NCBI GenBank assembly: GCA_014621425.1
Contig: JAANBB010000683.1
Span: 1 to 15,537, forward strand
Direction of reading: 5' to 3'
From: Cylindrodendrum hubeiense
Taxonomy: Eukaryota > Ascomycota > Sordariomycetes > Hypocreales > Nectriaceae
Length of the DNA: 15,537 nucleotides
Part shown: positions 1-7,459 of the stretch, piece by piece
Numbering within the stretch: position 1 is the first letter of the stretch
Layout of the letters: each line of letters begins with the position of its first letter
The notes under the pieces: generated by a model
The model's database searches: none
What the model was told of the DNA's origin: nothing
What the model saw: the letters and a program-made list of their open reading frames with translations, nothing else
Translations under genes and position numbers: made by a program

Positions 1-392
1 AGGGGGTTACAGGGGCCCTCGTGGGAGCCCTGCAGAGCGGCCTCTGGGACGGCTAGGCTCCCCTGAGCTAGAAGCTAGAACCGAGACCATCGTGGCCGCC
101 TCATGGCGATCCGACGACCACACGACACTCCCGGCTTCACAAAAGCAACAGAGGCATTGGTGCGGGCAATGTTCGGATACACTGATGAAACACCAAAATG
201 TTTACAGAGCTCGCCACTATCAATTGGTTTCTATGACTCTCGAAAACTCCTTGATTCGAAAATATCTCCGAGGCGGGGATCGCTTGTTATTGTTTTCTTT
301 TCAACAACTATTATTGATGCAAGTTGTCGGCCTGCGGGGTCTGCTGCCCACGTCACCCATGATCCATGGAGCGCATCATCTTCGCCCAACGA

Positions 393-407
393 CATGTACT
401 GTACATG
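393..407. repeat. Perfect 15-bp palindrome
   Basis: CATGTAC, one T, then GTACATG: two 7-base arms around a single central base. It has the shape of a binding site for a dimeric DNA-binding protein, but no adjacent gene gives it a role. Confidence 0.6.
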
Positions 408-1901
408 CTGGCATCGCATATCAAAATCGATAAACAACAAGAGCCACCGATGTAACAAAACAAATACGCACCGCGAAACAAGTGTGGACTGATTACTTGG
501 CGCGGCTTGCAGTTACCACGCCAGGTATGCAGAGTATCTGCTATGATATCTCAACACACTGCAGGTCCCCGCATGGCAGACGCGGCATCGCCACGCTAGG
601 TACCGAGGGATAACGAATGCGGTAGTGTGCAGAGGCCAGCCACATCTTGCAGTTGGATTGGCTGTTCTCGACTGTTTGGCATGGGCCGGGACTTGGCGCA
701 GCAGTCGATCATGGTGTGTGATGGACACGATGGCTCCAAGTGTCCGACATTTGCCCAATACGGCGTTGCAGAAATGTGCATTCGTACTAGAGTCTCAAAT
801 ATTTACCGTTGACCTTGGCTAGTCGTTACGGGGGGCTCAATTACGCTCAAGATGAATGCTAGCTTGTCTTCCTCGACGAAGGCCATTTCCTTCTAGGTTC
901 ATACTAGTCGAAGGACCTTTAACGACAATCGGTACAACGGAAATCGGGAGGAAGAGAGCCGTCAGGCTAACTCACAATCTTCTAGACCTTATTATGTGAC
1001 GAAAAGAGCTTTGCCACTATCTGATCATGCAGATGAGTTCGTATTGGAGGAATAATAAGCGGAAAGCTTGTGTCGAAACGAATCTACAAGCTCATGGCAC
1101 GTGTACGCTGAAACCTTCCTCCTTGGTCTCAAATTTGCTCAGAAAGTATGTTAACGGGGTTGGGTGATGCATTGTGACAGTGGTACGTTAATAGTTGTTA
1201 AGGTTTCTAACCAGGGCAAGGGTTCTTTAGGATCATATCGTGACCGGGAAACTTCGAACGGCAACTCCGCGGGTCGGCATTCCATAGAAAATATAAAAAA
1301 ATGTGATTGGAATAGCTTCAGAATGTTGAGGTTTGGCTCGACTGTGACACCGGGTTGAGGTTACACATGCTTTATTATCTGATTCCTCGTTGGCCTGTTT
1401 GTGACTGGCCCTACTTTTGTTTGGAGACGTATCAAGTAGAAAAAGAGACGGCCTAAAGTTTAATCCCGTTGTGGGACAAAATTCGTACATCCACTTCGCA
1501 TGACGCTCGGCTGCCACGGCAATCACGAATACCTAGGTTATCGTATAGTGCATAGACCGGACCTTTGCTGTCGGCACGGCTTCTCGAACGAATTTGGAAT
1601 TCTGAGGTATGTAGATGTGCGGATATGTCCGAGTCATACGGTCAGAGCACAATTGGTGGATATATTGTGGGGTTTCACATGAGGTCGTCATCCATGCTTG
1701 ACTGGCGGAGAGGGCTGCTCCGAGGTTGACAAAGTGGTATGTAAACATAACGAAGAAGTTGGTTGGCATCCCATTCCGATTCCTGGGAAATCACATTGCG
1801 GAAAGAAGGTCTCAAGCAGAAACAATGAGCATGTGATGGGCCTGTGCCGCAAGTCCGGGAGGAGGATAACCTGGTTCCTCAACCACTGACACGTCTGACA
1901 C

Positions 1902-1927
1902 CTACCCCAGATACATCTACCCCAGAT
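1902..1927. repeat. 15-bp-period tandem duplication
   Basis: CTACCCCAGAT occurs at 1902-1912 and again at 1917-1927, with a four-base interval that differs from the bases following the second copy. It is a local duplication with no clear function. Confidence 0.7.
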
Positions 1928-3099
1928 CGCAAGGAATTGTCAGCCATTGTCATAATTCGGCCGTCTGGGACATGTTCGAGTAGGCTGGTCGTTGAGTCGG
2001 ATAGGAAAGAAACAGACATGGCGCTGGAGCATGACCCTTCTAGACCCTCCCTTTGTGTCGACATAACTCCCAGTTTCGTGGGGGGTTCCACCGGGTTGGG
2101 AGCGTCGCTTGATGCAACTGGGAGACATGATATGAAAACCCGGGTCTACTGGTTGAAAGACTACTGCGGAGACATGAATTGGGAATGGAGGCGAACACGT
2201 TGCACAGCCACCACTTCCGTGAGGCTGGGCTTGTATCTAGAACAAATAGACGGGTCAGGTGGATTGGTTGCAACACGCTGAGGACATGTCTCAAGTTAGG
2301 GATCGACGGGTATCTGCCCGAAGTGAATATGTGGCGGGAATCTCTTGGATTCCGGAATGACGACATTAAAGTGATTGGCGAACTCTAGAGATTTGTGGGC
2401 GGCACGGGACGGCAAAAAGAATGTCATATGAACCGGGAGGAGACGGGATTGAAAAGGCTGGGTTGTCTTTGCTCGGGGACTTGACGAATATGGGTTGACA
2501 GACTGAGACAGGTCGCCTTGCGTGCTGGCACCGGGATCCCTCGTCAACCTTGTGTCCATGCTGCCTCTCTTCAGAGGCGGTTGGTGGGACATATGGCGCA
2601 GTCTGTGTACTACTTGAATATCAGCTTCCACGGTCCGTCTTCAGAGACCCCGTGCACTACAGTCAGCCGAAGCCGCATGAAACACTTCGTTGTTCTGCAC
2701 GCTGTCGTTGGTAATTCAACTAGCCTTACGACTGTGTCTTGGCAGTGTTGAACATGCCGAGAGAGCCGCCATGAGAGTCAGCTTAACGGTTCAAGTGATG
2801 AATGGGTGGCGATGTCGGAGGCGATACGTTGCATGTTCTAGGAGTTTCGTGATACTTCGGCTGATCTCTGATTATGCAGGGTCTGGGGCTGAACAAAAGG
2901 GGGAGTAAGAGATCGTCAATGAGTGTACGCTAGGGATGGTAGAGAGGCGAGACTATTGAGAGCTCCTTACTCAGCGGCCTTCATCTAGTCGAGGGAGGTC
3001 ATCCTGCCTTCGTTTTCGACTAGTTAGCGCTCTATCATTCACGAGCTCGATCCTTTAGGAACAAAGGTAAGCTTGAAGGAATGGCTCAAAGCACTACTA

Positions 3100-4400
3100 T
3101 AGCTCGCACTGTGTGCCCTTCGGGTCCTTGTCCTTGAGATGATGCTCACATGGGACTAAAGAAAAGGGGCGTCGGACCAGAGGACGAGTGTGGTTGTACC
3201 TGACCTAAGATCCGGCGCCTGAGGCTTCGACGAAGCTGTAAAAGGCCGCCCGCGGCGGTAAGCGGAAGTCGGGGGTGACAGCGAGTGAGGATGGAGACAA
3301 ACCCTCCTGGCCAGAACTGTGGCTGCACCTGAATGAAGAGCTGAACTCGCTGAAAGGGCATTTGCTGCACATCCGCCCTACCTGAGCGGAGGGAAACCAT
3401 GCCAACTTTAGATCCATCAGGTACGAACGAACACGGGTGCCAACCGCGCCAGGAATAGACACGATACGACACGGAGGTGCGGCGCCCCGGCGGGCGGGTC
3501 GGTCGTGACAGGTTTAGGGGAGGTGAGCATGTCAGGGTGTTCTGACGTAGCAAAAACAGCCCGGGGATCCACGGTTTCTCCCCATCCATCCCCCCCCGGA
3601 AAAATGGCAGCTCCAACGGAACAATGGGAAACAAGTCGGGAATGAGCTGGATATCGTCAGGGCTATTGCCAGCTCTGCATTGCTACCTCGTTCAATCTTA
3701 TGCTATGTGCGCGTTCTCGTCTCCTGTGCAGGACGGTACATGGTTGCCAGCCGACATCCCGCATCCTGCATCGACTTTGCATCATGCTTACAAGGGGCGT
3801 GCCTGTTGAATTGTCTGGCTACGCTGGCCATCTTTAACGACATCTCACGCGCGCCCGCCACAATTCAATAGAGGGAGCCAGATCAGAGGGTTCAGAAAGA
3901 GCCTAAGCGTTTGCGGGACAAGGGAGAGCGACGAACGGACAGGGGGCCGAGGATGGGCGGGAAGACAAGGAGAGGGGCACGGCGAGACATGGAAAGACAC
4001 AAGGCACGAACGAGACAGATGACAATAGCTGGATACGAGAGTAGCAAGATCATGAGCGCTCCCTTTGGCGGACTTTCTGCCCTCCGCTCTTTTGGCTTTC
4101 CGGCGTCTCTTCCTTGGCCGATTGCCTTCCTTTTAACCCTTGCTGGCCGTTTCCCCCATGGCGGTTCCCGGAGCACTGGGAAATGGGAAATGGGAAATGG
4201 TAAGGGGGAACGTTCGGCGTGCGGATTGGGAAATGGGTGGGACGGCGACGGCGCTAGATTCTGGAGTAGAGTGTCCTGAGGAGCGAGGGTCCCGACAATT
4301 TCGGATACGGCGTTGAATGAGCGGTTGATGGAAATTGATAGGAGGATAGGAGAGCGGCGGAATTGGGGAATTAGAGGAGGCTTCAATACAAGAATCAATA
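3100..4400. other. Gene-free stretch with long but unsupported open frames
   Basis: A minus-strand frame (3146-3634) and two overlapping frames near 3.9 to 4.4 kb stay open for 120 to 170 codons. Their translations are arginine-, proline- and serine-rich, lack ATG at the open-frame start, and resemble no family I know. Frames stay open in both strands at once, which is what GC-rich non-coding DNA does. I annotate no gene here. Confidence 0.5.
4177..4197. repeat. Tandem heptamer TGGGAAA, three copies
   Basis: Three exact copies of TGGGAAA lie head to tail, followed by a partial fourth. A diverged echo (TGGGAAATGGG) lies near 4227. This is simple-sequence DNA. Confidence 0.9.
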
Positions 4401-5730
4401 TTCCCACGCGCCCCTAAAAAAGGAATGCTTCCCAATGGAGATGCCTCTTTCCCGGGGAACCTCTCTGGCAGCCCGCCAACCGTCGCCCCTGGCCGGGCAA
4501 GATGCTTTTGATAGATGACGCCCAGGCGTGACGGGAGATGATGGCTCGTGGCTCATGGTGGCCATGTGCTGGCAGCAGCGCCAGCGCCAACGCCGCCGCG
4601 GCCGCGATAGGGACACTAGACACGGGCCATCAGCGGGCTTCTGTGGCTCACCACCGCATTGCACAGACTACAGAGGTGCTCCATGCAGCTCATGCCCTGG
4701 CCTCATGCCCTGGGTCTGGCTCTGCCTTGCGTACATCTGTACTGACTATACGAGTAACGAGGAGAATGGGAGCTGCTGTGGCGGCGGGGGAGTACATTGC
4801 CCGTGGTGGGTGGACGGGGAACAGATTGAGGCCCAAGCTGGGTCTCAGCGCCTCTATTGAAGCCAAGGAGAACTGACCTGAGCAATTCAACAGGCACCCA
4901 AAAGGAAGTATTGTTGAGCAGAGCTGCACCTGCGTGATAGGCTGGTGTGAGGACATTCAAGAAATATTCCATGGCACATGTACGGACGTACAGTTCATCG
5001 TCGCCCTGGGCTGATGGCTCTGCGTTCTGCAGCTTCTCCAGTTCTCCATACACAATCGCAGCACCTCTCCACCGGCTGCAGGCGGGATTGTTCCCCTAAC
5101 GCATCGGATACTGCACTCGAGGCGGGCATCTTGCAGACGTACTGTACTGCACTGTACCGTGCTGCACTGGAGGCCCGGCGTGAGTGGTGAGTCTGTCGGC
5201 GTGGGGATTGAGGCTAGGCGTCTTGGCTTCTCAGCCGTCCCGCCACCCGGAGATTTCGGTGGTTGAAGGGAATCCAGCCGATGGTCGGTCGCGGGTCGTC
5301 ACGACTGAGTTTGAGGGGAATTGGAGGACCCCTCGGAATCCAGAAAGCCAGAATCCAGAACCCGTCGCAGAAGGGAGGGGAAAGACGGGCCTGATGGCGG
5401 GCTACCGCCGGGCAAGGTACCTCGGAAACCATTTTACGCGTGCCGCTGGGCGTGGCCGGACCGCGACGTGACCTGGCGTCGCCGTAGCCGTGAAACAGGC
5501 CAGCCGAGGACATGGGGGCTTGGGAGGAGCCAGAGGACCTGGACGCAGCATGGGCTGGATGGGAGGAGGCATGGCAAGTGGCATTGGAGGGGGCGTGAGC
5601 AGCGTTGGCGGCGTCAAGGGTCCTGTCCCGACGACGGCATCGCTGTTCCCTGTCCCCTGTAGACCATTGACACACGGCGAGCAGACGATCTGGTTTGGGA
5701 GGTCTGGTACGAAGTGCGGGACGTCTTCAT
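4400..5730. other. GC-rich stretch without a supported gene
   Basis: Several frames are open for 85 to 153 codons on both strands at the same place. Translations are Gly/Arg-rich on + (5490-5744) and Pro/Ala-rich on the opposite strand, as expected from GC-rich composition. The minus-strand frame over 4703-5053 has the most protein-like stretch (aromatic and hydrophobic residues near its start), but its opening codon is GTG and no homology is evident. Short GTAC-centred inverted repeats occur at 4731-4742 and 4979-4992. Confidence 0.5.
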
Positions 5731-5731
5731 G

Positions 5732-5757
5732 CCTACCTACCTAGGTACGTAGTAGGT
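5732..5757. repeat. Imperfect palindrome built on TACCTAGGTA
   Basis: The core TACCTAGGTA at 5738-5747 is a perfect 10-bp palindrome flanked by CCTAC and GTAGG arms. From general familiarity, CCTACCTAGGTA-like strings recur in intergenic DNA of many Sordariomycetes, so I treat this as a genome-wide simple motif rather than a specific site. Confidence 0.65.
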
Positions 5758-5991
5758 ATTCGCATTGGAATAGGCCAACTCCTGCGATTGAGGCGGTCCC
5801 GGGTGGTAGCTGTAGTCCGACCCGTCATCACCTTACTGTGTCTTATCTGACCTTACTTACACTTTCAGCCTACGGAGCCTCTAGTAAAGCAAGGTGCGTA
5901 GGTACAGTGCCCGTGTTAATGAGGTGTAATTTGAATTCTCCTATTGCCTCCTGTCATCCTCGTTGTCTGGTCATCTCGCCGCCCACGCACT

Positions 5992-6012
5992 GTGCCATGT
6001 GCCATGTGCCAT
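5992..6012. repeat. Tandem heptamer GTGCCAT, three copies
   Basis: Three exact head-to-tail copies of GTGCCAT. Confidence 0.9.
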
Positions 6013-6170
6013 GCGTTCCCCCCATGGCCTGAGGCCTCATTCCGTTACGGTGGCCGTACCAACCTGAATGAGGGTCGCTCGGCCCTCCCATTGCCCTTTG
6101 GCGGAGGAGAGCGAGTGCGCGTGGGTGCGGTGTCGCTGTGGCTCACCGTGGCAGTCCCCTGCGAGGCGCG

Positions 6171-6198
6171 GGTTGCGGGTTGCGGATTGCGGATTGCG
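6171..6198. repeat. Tandem heptamer G(G/A)TTGCG, four copies
   Basis: Two copies of GGTTGCG are followed by two copies of GATTGCG. Because the single variant base is grouped two and two, stepwise duplication is likely. It does not match the TTAGGG telomere repeat of filamentous fungi. Confidence 0.9.
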
Positions 6199-6314
6199 GG
6201 TGATGAGCTGCCAGCCTGCAACCACCCACGCTGGGCGAGCTCCCGCAGAGACGGAGCGGCGGACGCTGGGCACACGCCCAGGGATGGCCTTTGGGACCCT
6301 TCTGTGCCCAGTTA

Positions 6315-6366
6315 GCCCCGCTAGGCCCTGCTAGAGCCCTGTTGAAGCCCTGCTGAAGCCCTGCTG
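6315..6366. repeat. Degenerate 11-bp tandem array, about five copies
   Basis: Units resembling GCCCTGCTGAA begin at 6315, 6325, 6336, 6347 and 6358. The first is 10 bp and the last is cut short. Copies diverge toward the left end, where GCCCCGCTAG is the most different. Confidence 0.8.
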
Positions 6367-6559
6367 GGTGTCTTGGGGGTTGGGCCCTCCCCGGCTCGGG
6401 CGCCCATTCGCTTGGTGGTCCCGTTTGGAGGTACCGACTCTGGCATTCGGGTGCTCTGGGACGCCCACCTTAGTGCCATCGCTGTGCGACCGCGCACTGG
6501 GTGACACTGTGCGCCACCCCCCGGCGGGGCGGTCCCTTTTTGCTTTGCAAGGTCTCCGG

Positions 6560-6581
6560 CATGGCTCCAGCATGGCTCCAG
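6560..6581. repeat. 11-bp direct tandem repeat, two copies
   Basis: CATGGCTCCAG occurs twice in immediate succession (6560-6570 and 6571-6581). Confidence 0.85.
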
Positions 6582-6637
6582 CGGGCGGGTGCGCCAGTGG
6601 CAGCGGCCCCCCAGCACGTCCCAGGTGAGGTGAGGGT

Positions 6638-6655
6638 AGGCACCGTACAGTGCCT
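6638..6655. repeat. 18-bp near-perfect palindrome
   Basis: AGGCACCGTACAGTGCCT has arms AGGCAC/GTGCCT and a GTAC centre; only one base pair (6644/6649) breaks the symmetry. It lies about 100 bp upstream of the presumed start of the leader of the next gene, so an operator-like role is possible but unproven. Confidence 0.55.
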
Positions 6656-6740
6656 GCAATGACCAACGCACTCCACACGCCTCTCACACAACTCACCTGC
6701 ATCCACATCCACATCCATCCCAGATCCAGAACGACTTAGG

Positions 6741-7459
6741 TTGTCCCCCAGAGCACGAACGGCACTTGAACGTTCGCTCTCCTCACAAAGTCGCCCTCAG
6801 CGCATCACCTTCGCCTCGCCCTCGCTGCCGTTTGTTCTTCACTATCCCCGCCTCGTCGCCGCCTCTGCGACTCCAGCTCGCCGCCAACTCGTTCGCTCCC
6901 GTTCGACTGCCTTCCGCTCTCCCCCACGCGTCGACCCGGCGTCCCTCGCACCGAACGACCCCTTTTGGCAGGCCCCCCCACAGCGCCTCCGTCGGTCCCA
7001 TCCCCATCCTGCTCCATCCATCATTATCCCGCGCCTCACCTCGCCTCGCGGCCTCACGTCGTCGTCTCCCATTCTCGCCCGCTCGTCGAAGGCGCTGTTC
7101 CCCGCTTCCGTCTCGTCTGACCTCAGGTCCCGGTTTCGTTTTCTGCTCGCCGACGATCCTACGTCCTTCTGCCAGCCGTCTCGACCAGCCTCGAACAGCG
7201 CCTCGCCGTTTGGCTTCACGATCCCCTTGGCCCTGCTTCGCCCTCACCCGGTATTGGATTGGATTGCATGCGTATGCGAAGAGACTTGCTGCCGCCTTCG
7301 ACACTTCCCGCCGTCACTGCTTCTGCCCCTTCAATTCTCCCACAATCAACCCACCACCGAGCGAAACACCCCTAAAGTCTGAAGCCACGACACAGCGTCA
7401 CGACGGCCTGCTGCTCCCCGCACTCTTTTGCAGTCCTGGGGCTCGCTCGCTCGCTCCAT
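6741..7459 (+). promoter_or_regulatory. Long C/T-rich 5' leader of the Cid1-family gene
   Basis: From about 6740 the + strand is strongly pyrimidine-rich, as is typical of transcription starts and 5' UTRs in filamentous fungi. No ATG occurs on the + strand from 6662 to 7267, although the complementary string CAT occurs about eleven times there. That strand bias is expected of a leader scanned by ribosomes. The only upstream ATGs are the two in the uORF at 7268. A GCTC tetranucleotide run (7441-7456) sits just before the start codon. The exact transcription start is not visible and a leader intron is possible. Confidence 0.6.
7268..7375 (+). CDS. Upstream open reading frame, 35 codons
   Basis: ATG at 7268 (a second in-frame ATG at 7274) opens a 35-codon frame ending in TAA at 7373-7375, 84 nt before the main ATG at 7460. 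It is in the same frame as the main protein but is stopped, so it cannot be an N-terminal extension. Both upstream ATGs have a pyrimidine at -3 and are therefore weak, but the main ATG also has C at -3. If translated, it would probably dampen main-frame translation, as uORFs often do. It could instead be removed by a possible leader intron (GTATGC donor at 7272, TTTTGCAG acceptor ending 7433). Confidence 0.4.
   Translation: MRMRRDLLPPSTLPAVTASAPSILPQSTHHRAKHP

Larger units (their letters stand above)
1..3100. other. Gene-free stretch, mixed composition
   Basis: No open frame longer than about 145 codons occurs here, and the longer ones mostly lack an ATG start, carry no domain I recognise, and do not join through plausible splice sites. 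I see no terminal repeats, reverse transcriptase or transposase motifs, and no tRNA A/B boxes. Small structures that are present: a tandem 7-mer AGCTAGA at 66-79, a perfect palindrome at 393-407, a 15-bp-period duplication at 1902-1927 and an 8-bp inverted repeat CTAGTCGA/TCGACTAG at 2985-2992 and 3016-3023. It could be intergenic sequence, a strongly degraded mobile element, or host a non-coding transcript; the sequence alone does not decide. Confidence 0.6.
5730..6660. other. Intergenic, repeat-rich region upstream of the leader
   Basis: This stretch holds the short tandem arrays listed separately and no open frame that looks coding. It lies directly upstream of the long leader of the nucleotidyltransferase gene, so it probably includes that gene's promoter. 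I find no clear TATA box. Confidence 0.5.

Noticed and set aside
1844..2281. Plus-strand frame of 145 codons
   Set aside because: GTG start, several competing minus-strand frames, no recognisable motif and no supporting splice or promoter signals.
3146..3634. Minus-strand open frame of 162 codons
   Set aside because: The open frame begins at TTG; the first ATG inside leaves an Arg/Pro/Ser-rich translation with no known motif, and a second minus-strand frame is open across the same bases.
3892..4435. Open frames on both strands near 3.9 to 4.4 kb
   Set aside because: They are open on both strands at once, have non-ATG starts, and the low-complexity parts are driven by the TGGGAAA repeat.
4703..5053. 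Minus-strand frame of 116 codons with a protein-like first half
   Set aside because: It starts at GTG; the inner ATG leaves fewer than 95 codons, there are no family motifs, and the second half is low complexity. Homology search could revive it.
6171..6198. Possible interstitial telomere repeat
   Set aside because: The unit G(G/A)TTGCG is 7 bp and does not match TTAGGG in either orientation.
6783..7304. Minus-strand frame of 173 codons over the leader
   Set aside because: Arg/Gly/Glu-rich translation is the complement of the C/T-rich leader and has no recognisable domain.
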